Assembly (NCBI GenBank): GCA_003483885.1
Contig: DMXI01000271.1
Location: forward strand, 14,795-78,794
Length of the DNA: 64,000 nt
Source of the DNA: Microscillaceae bacterium
GTDB taxonomy: Bacteria; Bacteroidota; Bacteroidia; Cytophagales; Microscillaceae
Direction: 5' to 3'
The notes beneath the pieces are model-generated. The model ran no database searches. It saw nothing but the letters and a program-made list of their open reading frames with translations, and had not been told where the DNA came from. How positions within the stretch are numbered: position 1 is the stretch's first letter; each line of letters starts with the position of its first letter. Shown here piece by piece: positions 17,975-25,994 of this stretch. The translations under genes and the position numbers were made by a program.

Positions 17975-18032
17975 AGGCTACAAACCTGGACAAAATTTGC
18001 TGGATAACGCAAAATGGTTAGGTTTGTAGCCT
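17975..18032. repeat. 13-bp perfect inverted repeat upstream of the flavin reductase gene
   Basis: AGGCTACAAACCT (17975-17987) and AGGTTTGTAGCCT (18020-18032) are exact inverted copies separated by 32 bases, lying 76 bases before the next start codon. It could be a terminator for the upstream unit, an operator, or a leader RNA structure. Confidence 0.5.
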
Positions 18033-18107
18033 ATTTTAATCCTGGTTTTTCATAGAACTTATTTCGACTTTTAATGTTGGGGCGAGTTCATACTAAAAAT
18101 ATCATAT

Positions 18108-18998
18108 ATGGCAACATTCAAAAGCGTCAATCCCAAAGACGTATCCACTGGAGCATTTCATCATTATATGTTGGGCGTAATTGCTCCTCGACCCATTGCC
18201 TTTGCGAGCACAGTTGATAGCGAAGGTAATGTAAACCTCAGTCCTTATAGTTTTTTCAATGCCTTTGGGTCCAATCCTCCTACTTTGATATTTTCGCCTG
18301 CTCGCCGAGTACGGGATAATACCACCAAACACACTCTCCAAAATGTACATGAGACTAAAGAAGTGGTCATCAATATTGTGAATTACCCCATTGTGGAGCA
18401 AATGTCGCTGTCTAGCACCGAGTATGACAAAGGCGTGAACGAATTTATCAAGTCTGGCCTTACTGAAGTACCTTCAGTAATGGTAAAACCCCCTCGAGTA
18501 AAGGAAGCACCCGCGGCATTTGAATGCATTGTAAAAGATGTAATAGAAACTGGGCAAGAAGGTGGCGCTGGAAACCTCATTATTTGCGAAGTGGTATTGG
18601 CGCATTTCAATGAAAACATTTTAGACGAAGAAGGAAAGGTAGATACCATAAAAGCCGACTTGGTGGGGCGTATGGGAGCCAACTGGTATTGCCGAGCCAA
18701 TGGGGAGGCTTTGTTTGAGGTAACTAAACCTATCCGCAACAAAGGGATTGGGGTAGACTTGATGCCCGAAACGGTACGCAATAGCCACATCTTGACGGGT
18801 AACAATTTGGGCAAACTGGGGAATATAGAGCAATTGCCTGAGCAAGCCGAAGTAGCCAAATTTAGAGAAAGTCAAGAAATACAAGCATTGTTAAAGGGCG
18901 AAAGCGGGCTTGAAGCAAACCTTCATCGTTTGGCTCAAAAATATCTGGAAAACAATCAGTTGAATGAAGCTTGGTTGACTTTGTTGCAGAAGATTTAA
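18108..18998 (+). CDS. Flavin reductase-like FMN-binding split-barrel protein
   Basis: This 296-residue protein begins with the flavin_Reduct split-barrel domain (about 15-200): YMLGVIAPRPIAFASTVDSE, NLSPYSFFNAFGSNPPTLIF and DNTTKHTLQN are the usual FMN-contact blocks of the DIM6/NTAB family. The C-terminal 90 residues are a helical tail (GKLGNIEQLPEQAEVAKFRE) seen in the larger Bacteroidota members. It is cytosolic. The family reduces flavin with NAD(P)H or acts in aromatic degradation; the substrate here is unknown. It is probably monocistronic. Confidence 0.88.
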   Translation: MATFKSVNPKDVSTGAFHHYMLGVIAPRPIAFASTVDSEGNVNLSPYSFFNAFGSNPPTLIFSPARRVRDNTTKHTLQNVHETKEVVINIVNYPIVEQMSLSSTEYDKGVNEFIKSGLTEVPSVMVKPPRVKEAPAAFECIVKDVIETGQEGGAGNLIICEVVLAHFNENILDEEGKVDTIKADLVGRMGANWYCRANGEALFEVTKPIRNKGIGVDLMPETVRNSHILTGNNLGKLGNIEQLPEQAEVAKFRESQEIQALLKGESGLEANLHRLAQKYLENNQLNEAWLTLLQKI

Positions 18999-19000
18999 TA

Positions 19001-19188
19001 TAAAAATGACTGTCGAATAGCGATCCCTGAACATCGAATAAAGAAATCTATATTAGTCGCTCGGCTCTGCCGAGTGTCTGCTATAGATAAAGCCTCTGGC
19101 TAGAGACCTTCAATAATCCTTGTTTGCTAGATCAACGAAATAAAAATGAACGTTGAATAGCTATTAACGAACATCGAATAAAGAAATC
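19001..19188. repeat. Pair of ~48-bp direct repeats with hairpins between
   Basis: The segments 19001-19048 and 19141-19188 both start TAAAAATGA and end ACATCGAATAAAGAAATC, are about 83 % alike and lie exactly 140 bases apart. Between them are short hairpins CTCGGC-TCT-GCCGAG (about 19059-19075) and CTCTGGCTAGAG. Iterated GAATA-type sequences like this are frequent between Bacteroidota genes. No coding potential is seen. Confidence 0.6.
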
Positions 19189-19226
19189 AATTTTAGAGGG
19201 TTAATTATACCTGTGGTTTTCCTTTT

Positions 19227-20021
19227 TTAGACCTTATAATACACTTTAATAATCCACTCAAAAACGGCATTGGGTAATTGACGTTTGAGAAATACCGTGA
19301 GTTTTTGCAAAGGTTTGCCTACCAAATACTTTCCTCCAATTTTTTTCTTTTCGATGAGCCTGCCCACTTTTTTGGCAACTGTTTCTGGTGAAATTCCTTG
19401 TACTACATCCTCATTCATAATTTGGTGGGTACGATCAAAGGATTCCTGGTAGACTGAGTTGGTCTTTTCTACGGTGAGGCGATGATCGTTGATGGCGGTG
19501 TTGACATCTCCTGGTAAGAGCGAGCAAACCTGTATGCCAAAATTGGCTACTTCCATCCGCAAGGCTTCAGTAAGCCCCTCAATTGCAAACTTGCTTGAGC
19601 AATAAGTAGCTCGGTAGGGCAGCCCCATAATTCCTCCAATAGAGCTAATGTTGATAATTTTACCAGATTTTTGCTGGCGCATAACAGGCAATACTTCCTG
19701 AATAAGCTTGACAACGCCCGTTACATTGGTGTCAAACACATTCCTGATATCGGCCAGTGGGGTTTCTTCCAAGGCACCCGCGGTACCTAGCCCTGCATTA
19801 TTGATCAATACATCTATTTTACCAGTTTGTTCAAGGATGGCCTGCACCCCTTTGGCAATGGCCTCCTCATTGGTAATGTCCATTTGGATCATTTGAAAGG
19901 GAGTATCATCTATTTTACGACGACTGGTACCATACACGGTATACCCCTTTTGATGCAAATAAGTGGCAGTAGCTTTACCAATTCCCGAAGAAGCTCCGGT
20001 AATAAGAATAACCTGACTCAT
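19227..20021 (-). CDS. Short-chain dehydrogenase/reductase
   Basis: This 264-residue classical SDR is an NAD(P)(H)-dependent oxidoreductase. It shows the cofactor motif TGASSGIG (about 8-15), NNAG (about 80-83), the catalytic serine in NISSIGG and the Y-x-x-x-K pair in YCSSKFAIEG. GTSRRK after the second strand suggests NADP(H) preference. I chose ATG 20021 because it puts the Rossmann strand VILITGASSG at residue 4; ATG 20045 adds eight unneeded residues. The basic C-terminal tail may contact the membrane. The substrate is not predictable. Confidence 0.9.
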   Translation of the reverse strand: MSQVILITGASSGIGKATATYLHQKGYTVYGTSRRKIDDTPFQMIQMDITNEEAIAKGVQAILEQTGKIDVLINNAGLGTAGALEETPLADIRNVFDTNVTGVVKLIQEVLPVMRQQKSGKIINISSIGGIMGLPYRATYCSSKFAIEGLTEALRMEVANFGIQVCSLLPGDVNTAINDHRLTVEKTNSVYQESFDRTHQIMNEDVVQGISPETVAKKVGRLIEKKKIGGKYLVGKPLQKLTVFLKRQLPNAVFEWIIKVYYKV

Positions 20022-20191
20022 AATCTGGATTTTAGTGAGCGGCAAATATAGAGATTGTTATCGAAACAACCACCTGGCGGTATTTGGTGTCTTTTGAGCA
20101 ACGCCTCATTTTTTGAAATTTGATAGTTTTAAAGAATTTTAAAAGATTGCGGTTTAATCAACTTATTTACACCCACTAAACCCCCAACCTG

Positions 20192-22036
20192 ATGACCAAA
20201 AAACCAAGAAGCCGCGGACGACGCATTAGACGATTTGTAGGGCGTACCTTTCTGGTACTTTTACTGGCAGGAGTTATTTTTTTGGTAAACCTGATCTGGT
20301 TTAAGCCCTTTTTTTTGAACCATTATTACGACAAAGTCTTTGTTAAATTTGCTTTGGGTAGCCCCGAAACTATTTCTACCCTGGGTTTACCCATTCCTCA
20401 ATGGCTGTATCATTATAATGACGATTTTGATGATATATCGGACAAAGCACTCCAGCAACAGCGGGCCAATATGCGCCAGTACCTAAAAACCCTCAAAAGC
20501 TACAGTCGCTCACGGCAAAGTGAGTCACAACTACTCAGTACCGATATTATGGCGTGGTTTCTGGATAATCAGGTCAGGGGAGAAAAATTTGCCTACCATG
20601 ACTATCCTGTCAACCAAATGGGAGGTATTCAAAGTGGTTTGCCTTCTTTTATGGAAAGCTCCCACCGTATCACAAGTATAAGTGATGCTAAGGATTATAA
20701 TACTCGCTTGTCTAAATTTCCCCTAAAATTTGATCAATTGCTGGAAGGCCTTAAGATTAGAGAAAATAAAAAGGTCATCCCACCTCGTTTTGTGATTGAT
20801 CGGGTTTTGAAAGAAATGAAGGGATTTGTGGCAACACCTGCCAAGGAAAATATCTTATATGTCAGTATTCAAAAGAAGTTGAATAAACTGGCTGATATTG
20901 ATGAATCTGAGAAGACAACCTTGCTTCAGTTAGCGGAGAAACAAATCCAAAAGGCTGTATATCCGGCTTATCAAACGTTGATTGATTATTTTACCCAACT
21001 GCGTAAAAAGGCTACGACCGAAGATGGTGTGTGGAAACTGCCCAACGGCAAAGCTTACTACACCCATATGTTGCGCAATCATACTACTACCGATATTACC
21101 CCTGAAGAGGTATTTGATTTGGGCAAAAAAGAAGTGACCCGAATTACCGCAGAAATGAAACGTATTTTGGATAGTTTGGGGCACCGCGATAGTACCAAAA
21201 CTCCCCAGGATTTTTTGCAGCAATTCAATAAAGAAAAACGCTTTTTGTTTTCTAACGATGACAAAGGCCGCCAACAAGCCATTGCTCAATACCAAAAACT
21301 AATTGACCATATCAATCAAAATTTAGACAAAGTGTTTGACGTTCGCCCCAAAGCAGGAGTAACTGTGAAGCGCATTCCAAAATTCAAAGAAAAAACAGCA
21401 CCTGGGGCATATTATGAAACACCTGCACTAGATGGAAGTCGACCAGGGGTGTTTTTTGCCAATCTAAGAGATATGAACGAAATCACGAAGTATGGCATGC
21501 CTACCTTGGCTTATCATGAGGCAGTACCTGGGCATCATTTTCAACTAGCAGTGCAAATGGAACTCAAGGGTTTGCCTTTTTTCCGAAAGGTCATACCATT
21601 TACCGCTTATGCCGAGGGTTGGGCGCTATATGCCGAAAGGCTGGCCAAAGAATATGGTTTCTATAAAAATGACCCTTATGGTGATTTGGGACGTTTACAG
21701 GCAGAAATTTTTCGCGCAGTACGTTTAGTCGTAGATGCGGGCCTTCATTACAAAAAATGGACACGGGAGCAGGCCATCGAGTATATGGTAAAAAACACAG
21801 GTATGAACCAAAGCGAAGTGGTTTCAGAAATAGAGCGATACATTGTGACTCCTGGGCAAGCGTGTGCTTACAAGGTAGGCCAACTCAAGATTTTGGCGCT
21901 GAGAACTAAGGCCAAAAAAGCATTGGGCAACAAGTTTGACATTCGTGAATTTCATAATGTGATTTTGAAAAATGGGGCGGTGCCACTCACAATTCTGGAA
22001 AAACTAGTAGATCGTTACATCCAAAGAAAATCATAA
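20192..22036 (+). CDS. DUF885 family metallopeptidase-like protein
   Basis: This 614-residue protein has a very basic N-terminus (KKPRSRGRRIRR) and one transmembrane helix (about 19-40), then a long helical DUF885 domain. The putative zinc motif YHEAVPGHHFQ (about 448-458) and the downstream glutamate in YAEGWALYAERLA match the HExxxGHH...E arrangement of this family. The C-terminal region MVKNTGMNQSEVVSEIERYI and TPGQACAYKVGQ is also conserved in DUF885. It is probably an envelope-anchored peptidase; the substrate is unknown. A strong terminator follows. Confidence 0.87.
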   Translation: MTKKPRSRGRRIRRFVGRTFLVLLLAGVIFLVNLIWFKPFFLNHYYDKVFVKFALGSPETISTLGLPIPQWLYHYNDDFDDISDKALQQQRANMRQYLKTLKSYSRSRQSESQLLSTDIMAWFLDNQVRGEKFAYHDYPVNQMGGIQSGLPSFMESSHRITSISDAKDYNTRLSKFPLKFDQLLEGLKIRENKKVIPPRFVIDRVLKEMKGFVATPAKENILYVSIQKKLNKLADIDESEKTTLLQLAEKQIQKAVYPAYQTLIDYFTQLRKKATTEDGVWKLPNGKAYYTHMLRNHTTTDITPEEVFDLGKKEVTRITAEMKRILDSLGHRDSTKTPQDFLQQFNKEKRFLFSNDDKGRQQAIAQYQKLIDHINQNLDKVFDVRPKAGVTVKRIPKFKEKTAPGAYYETPALDGSRPGVFFANLRDMNEITKYGMPTLAYHEAVPGHHFQLAVQMELKGLPFFRKVIPFTAYAEGWALYAERLAKEYGFYKNDPYGDLGRLQAEIFRAVRLVVDAGLHYKKWTREQAIEYMVKNTGMNQSEVVSEIERYIVTPGQACAYKVGQLKILALRTKAKKALGNKFDIREFHNVILKNGAVPLTILEKLVDRYIQRKS

Positions 22037-22060
22037 ATTTTAAGGGGAGTACGCCCAAGG

Positions 22061-22092
22061 CCCTGCTTGTTTTCGAACAAGTGGGGGTTTTT
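22061..22092 (+). terminator. Rho-independent terminator of the DUF885 gene
   Basis: CCCTGCTTGTT (22061-22071) pairs with AACAAGTGGGG around a TTCG-type loop, followed by TTTTT (22088-22092), 25 bases after the stop codon. Confidence 0.85.
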
Positions 22093-22300
22093 ACTAAGGA
22101 GGTGGTCCATTGTTACAAAATTACCTGAATAATTATTCATAAATAACGAAAAAATTACACAACATTTGAAAATACCTATCGCCTGCATAAATTTACATTG
22201 CCTTTTCAAAAGCTTGATATTAGAAAACCACAATACCCTCAAACAATCATTCTTTACGATGTAGAGAATGATTATCATTCGGATAAAAAACATAAATACT

Positions 22301-22594
22301 ATGCTTGTTCAAAAGTTACCTGAAATGGAGAGTATTAACTCTGATTTTATTAAAACGGAAATTAAAAGGCTAAAAAGAATAGGTATCAAAGTAACACGTG
22401 AAAGTATTGCCGAGGCCATTGGAGTGCCTTACACTACTTTTGCTAATCATTTACGTGAGCCACGTTCCTTTGCCATTCCGCCCTATGCGTTGGTGGCGGC
22501 TTTTCATTACCTGTGTTACATCGAGAAACAGTACGAATTAGAGATGCTGCGGAGTAGGATCGACAAGGTAAAAGAAAGCATTAAGCATATTTAA
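22301..22594 (+). CDS. Small putative HTH protein
   Basis: This 97-residue protein has a likely helix-turn-helix, TRESIAEAIGVPYTTFANHL (about 33-52), followed by an aliphatic helix and a charged C-terminal helix. No family name can be assigned. ATG 22301 (MLVQKL) is preferred; ATG 22268 would add an AT-driven extension. It is monocistronic between the DUF885 and SpoIIE-phosphatase genes. It may be a small DNA-binding regulator. Confidence 0.6.
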   Translation: MLVQKLPEMESINSDFIKTEIKRLKRIGIKVTRESIAEAIGVPYTTFANHLREPRSFAIPPYALVAAFHYLCYIEKQYELEMLRSRIDKVKESIKHI

Positions 22595-22927
22595 TATAAA
22601 ATGCTCAACACCAAATAATGAACAAAGAATGCCCAAATACTTATCCTTCTTTTGGGGCGTTCAAAAATATTTGACACCCCTCAGAGGGGCAAATGTAGCC
22701 AGCACTGCTTCAAAACCTCTTGAAAAGCAGCGAAACTTACCTGCTAAAAAGTGATGATGTGATTCCCATTGAATGGGTTTATTTTCCTGCAACTTTAGAT
22801 TTGTACAACTTTTGATTAACTTAAATTCTGAAGTCAAAATGACTTTGGGGTTTATGTATTTAGGGCTATACCTTTTGAGTGGACGAATGTTTGTCTGACA
22901 TCAGACTCAAGTTTTTAAGAAGGATCA
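22595..22927. other. Intergenic region before the SpoIIE phosphatase gene
   Basis: No gene is visible. The start resembles one unit of the repeat at 19001 (TAATATAAAATG...AATAATGAACAAAGAA). There is a CCCCTC/GAGGGG mini-hairpin at about 22677, and the promoter at 22769-22803. Confidence 0.45.
22769..22803 (+). promoter_or_regulatory. Possible Bacteroidota promoter for the SpoIIE phosphatase gene
   Basis: TAGATTTG (22796-22803) matches TAnnTTTG. TTG at 22769-22771 is the nearest -33 candidate, with a rather long 24-base spacer. The leader would be about 115 bases. Confidence 0.4.
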
Positions 22928-24763
22928 ATGTTGTTAATTAGAATTCTAGCAGGAGTAATTGTCATCAGTTTTTTGGGATTAGGGAAGTTACAGGCACAGT
23001 CATCGGTGGCTATCCTGGAAACAATGGTGCAAAAAATGCCTGACAAACCTGCCAAGGTAGATAGTTTGAATCGCTTAGCCACGTTATTAAGCTCTAAAAA
23101 CTCCTCCAAGGCATTGGCATATGCCAGGGAAGCCGAAAAATTATCGGAGCAAATCCACTACACCAAAGGGCTCGCCAAGGCTTTTGCCAACCAAGGGCAA
23201 ATTTATGTAAACATTGGCAATGAGAAAGACGACCAACTGCCTGACTACGAAAAAGCCGCTAAAATCTACCGAAAAGCATTCAATTTTTACAAAGCTCTCA
23301 ACGACAAAGGGCTCATTTCCCGCAACGAAGTACTGAGTTTTCTGGAAGGAGGGGTGATTACGGTATACCAAGACTTGGCAGATATATACTATTCTGAGAA
23401 AAAAGATTTTAAACAAGCGGCCGCTTACTACCGGGTTTTGTCTATCAAGTTTGAAGAATATGCGGTATACGTACGCGACTTAGGGTTAAATAGTGCGATG
23501 GAGGAACTCAAAGCCGAAAAACTCAAAGAAGAGCTCTTGAAAAAAGACTTGGAGAAAAGAAATCTAGAGGTGAAAAAACGAAAGCTGGAAAGAGATAAAG
23601 CACGCCAGGAAAGCAAGCTAAGGGCTGCTGAATCGAAACAAAAAAGCATTTTACTAATTGCATCTTTGGTGAGTATTGCGTTGATTTTGGTGCTGGCAAT
23701 AGTATTATTCAGGGATTCACGCAAGCAAAAAAACCTGAACAACCAATTGACTGAACAGAGAAATAAGCTTGAGATCAAAAACCAGGATATCGAAAAGAAA
23801 ACCCGGGAAATATCACGCAATCGGGACGAAATCCAAGATAAGAATGATCAGATTACCGAAAGCATCAATTACGCTCAGCGAATTCAGGAGGCCATGTTAC
23901 CTGCTTTTAATCGTATTCAGGCTTCTCTGCCACAATCGTTTGTATATTACAAGCCACGCGATATTGTAAGTGGTGATTTTTATTGGTTTGCAGAGGTACA
24001 GCCCTCTATCAACTCCTTGTTGGCAGCTATCAATGATGTGACTACCAAAGACTCTGAAGGTTCGCAAGAGGAGTTGCGCAGCCAGCTTACGGCTTTTACC
24101 GCAGACTCTGCCCAAAATAAGCTTGAAACCACGAAAATTAGCCATCCCGAAATTATTATTGCGGCGATGGATTGTACGGGCCATGGAGTGCCAGGTGCTT
24201 TTATGAGTATGGTGGGGCATTCTATCCTAAACGAAATTGTTACTCAAAAGAACATCATTCGCCCAGATGAGATTTTGGCAGAACTCCACCAGAGCATTCG
24301 TTCTCAATTGCGCCAAAAAGAAACCCAAAACCAGGATGGTATGGATGCTTGTATTTGCAAAATTAACCTGGAAGAAAAAACATTGGAATATGCTGGTGCT
24401 CACAATCCGTTGTTTTATGTGGTAGACAACAAAATGCACACCATCAAAGGCGATCGCCAAGGAGTAGGGGGACTACATGAAGGAGTAGACCGCACCTATA
24501 CTTTGCATACTTTAGAGCTGAAAGAAGGCATGTCTTTTTACCTGTCTTCGGATGGCTATCGCGATCAATTGGGTGGTCCCAAAGACAAGAAGTTTATGAG
24601 TAAAAGTTTCAAGCAATTGTTGCTGGACATCTCAAGCAAAACAATGGAAGAGCAAACCCAAATTTTGGACGAAAAACTCAAGGAGTGGATGGATTACCCT
24701 TGCAAGTATGATCCTGTACGAGAACAAACCGATGACATCTTAATTATTGGATTTAGGGTTTAA
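22928..24763 (+). CDS. TPR/coiled-coil SpoIIE-type PP2C phosphatase
   Basis: This 611-residue protein has a signal peptide (1-23, ending LQAQ), a TPR-like region (about 40-185), a charged coiled coil (190-238), one transmembrane helix (about 239-261) and a second coiled coil (265-315). The SpoIIE domain follows from ITESINYAQRIQEAMLP. Metal-binding aspartates are seen in DIVSGDFYWF, IIAAMDCTGHGVPGAFMS (about D414), NQDGMDACIC, FYLSSDGYRDQLGG and EQTDDILIIG. Such phosphatases dephosphorylate STAS or SiaC-type proteins in partner switching, and both occur in this window. A second protein with the same C-terminal layout lies at the right edge. Confidence 0.93.
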   Translation: MLLIRILAGVIVISFLGLGKLQAQSSVAILETMVQKMPDKPAKVDSLNRLATLLSSKNSSKALAYAREAEKLSEQIHYTKGLAKAFANQGQIYVNIGNEKDDQLPDYEKAAKIYRKAFNFYKALNDKGLISRNEVLSFLEGGVITVYQDLADIYYSEKKDFKQAAAYYRVLSIKFEEYAVYVRDLGLNSAMEELKAEKLKEELLKKDLEKRNLEVKKRKLERDKARQESKLRAAESKQKSILLIASLVSIALILVLAIVLFRDSRKQKNLNNQLTEQRNKLEIKNQDIEKKTREISRNRDEIQDKNDQITESINYAQRIQEAMLPAFNRIQASLPQSFVYYKPRDIVSGDFYWFAEVQPSINSLLAAINDVTTKDSEGSQEELRSQLTAFTADSAQNKLETTKISHPEIIIAAMDCTGHGVPGAFMSMVGHSILNEIVTQKNIIRPDEILAELHQSIRSQLRQKETQNQDGMDACICKINLEEKTLEYAGAHNPLFYVVDNKMHTIKGDRQGVGGLHEGVDRTYTLHTLELKEGMSFYLSSDGYRDQLGGPKDKKFMSKSFKQLLLDISSKTMEEQTQILDEKLKEWMDYPCKYDPVREQTDDILIIGFRV

Positions 24764-24786
24764 AATGCTACTTAACGTTGATTTAT

Positions 24787-25623
24787 TTATTTGCCTGCTT
24801 CCAGTGCATGAAACCCGGTTCTTATTAAAAGCATTAATTCATGAAGGGGCACATCTTTATACCGATGTTTGTCAAAAGCGCTGTTTTTAAACTTGAGAGT
24901 ATGGCGAAGTTTTAATATGTATTTATCAGGTTTTTCTTTGTATTTCTCTTTGTAGCCATGGGATAGCCTAAGGACATGAATCATTTTGTGGTGTTTTTTA
25001 GGATAGTTCATCTGTAAGTTCATAACGACTCTTCTTTTACTTTTGGTTTTGTGGATATGTTTGTGATGGCCTTTATAACGATTGATTATTCGGATATTTA
25101 TCCAAAAATTAACCCCATTTTGCAGCTTGCCTGAAACCTGCAACAAATTCCATTGATAAACACCTCTTACCGTGTAATGGTCATCATTCAACTGGTGACG
25201 CAGGTCAGCTTTTAAGCCAAGTGGGGCATCTTCAGGCATTTCTTCATGCAACGCCAATACCAGGGGCACCAACACTGTACGAAAATAATCGGCTAAATAG
25301 GCGTTGCGAATGCGATGATCTAACGCAGCCACCAGAAACATAGAGAGCACTATACAGACTATCCCTATGAATAGGAATAGGCCGTTATCTATGTTGTATA
25401 TGATGATGACTGACATGGCAACAAAACCTAAAATCGCAAACAGAATACTGTATTGTGCTTGTTGTATCCACCAATCAAACCTTTTTCTTTTTTTCTTGTC
25501 ATAGCGTATTAGGTTTTCGAAAAATGCTAACCATTCAGTAGTAGTTTTAATGCCGTTAACGCGTTTTGATTGCATCATTCGCATTTGTTGCTGGGTTAAG
25601 CGGCTAGAAGAGGAGGTTTTCAT
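24787..25623 (-). CDS. Membrane protein of the HhH-linked family, short form without HhH
   Basis: This 278-residue protein has a basic N-terminus, two transmembrane helices (about 57-100, including SILFAILGFVAMSVIIIYNI) and a cytosolic basic domain. Its central part (PLVLALHEEMPEDAPLGLKADL) matches the same position in the four genes downstream (LLLILTDEIRPGSQVKLDLY). Its end (LIRTGFHALEAGK) matches the region just before the HhH domain in its neighbours (VTRSGFQALERS). It is therefore a diverged family member lacking the second membrane pair and the HhH domain. It is transcribed away from the other four. The function is unknown. Confidence 0.65.
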   Translation of the reverse strand: MKTSSSSRLTQQQMRMMQSKRVNGIKTTTEWLAFFENLIRYDKKKRKRFDWWIQQAQYSILFAILGFVAMSVIIIYNIDNGLFLFIGIVCIVLSMFLVAALDHRIRNAYLADYFRTVLVPLVLALHEEMPEDAPLGLKADLRHQLNDDHYTVRGVYQWNLLQVSGKLQNGVNFWINIRIINRYKGHHKHIHKTKSKRRVVMNLQMNYPKKHHKMIHVLRLSHGYKEKYKEKPDKYILKLRHTLKFKNSAFDKHRYKDVPLHELMLLIRTGFHALEAGK

Positions 25624-25994
25624 GAGTTTGATGTCTTATTCATTGAATATTCGAATCTTACAAAAAAACAAAAAATGTTTAAAGGATTTTGAAAATTTCA
25701 TGCATTTTTCCTGAGTGGTTTATCAACCTGATATTTTACAGAACTCCAAAAATGTGATTCTAAGCACCTTGATACCAACAAAGCGATCCATTAAGAGGAA
25801 AAATTGACGATATACCCACTGTTGGATTTAGGGCCTGAAATGTGTAATTTGTAAGGCATCAGTACCTCAAAGCCCATACTACTAGATATTTTTCGTTTGT
25901 GGAGACACAAACGAAGGCAATCGTGCCGTTGGCTGTGTCCTCACGGCCAACTTTAGCCAAAATGCCTGGTAGTATACTCAAAGCCTTATTTTAA
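25624..25994. other. Divergent intergenic region of the membrane/HhH cluster
   Basis: This 371-base gap separates the divergent family members. It holds the 100-bp dispersed repeat (25876-25975) and probably promoters for both directions, which I could not place. Confidence 0.5.
25876..25975 (+). repeat. Dispersed 100-bp repeat, family 1, copy A
   Basis: The element starts ATACTACTAG and ends CTGGTAGTAT, giving short inverted ends. Inside are two hairpins: CGTTTGTGG-AGA-CACAAACG (about 25894-25913) and a GCCGTTGGCTG...CACGGCCAAC segment. A full-length 100-base copy in the opposite orientation lies at 43750-43849. It ends 19 bases before the next start codon. Confidence 0.8.

Larger units (their letters stand above)
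17765..18107. other. Intergenic region with two hairpins
   Basis: This 343-base gap holds the hairpins at 17861-17881 and 17975-18032; no gene is seen. Confidence 0.55.
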
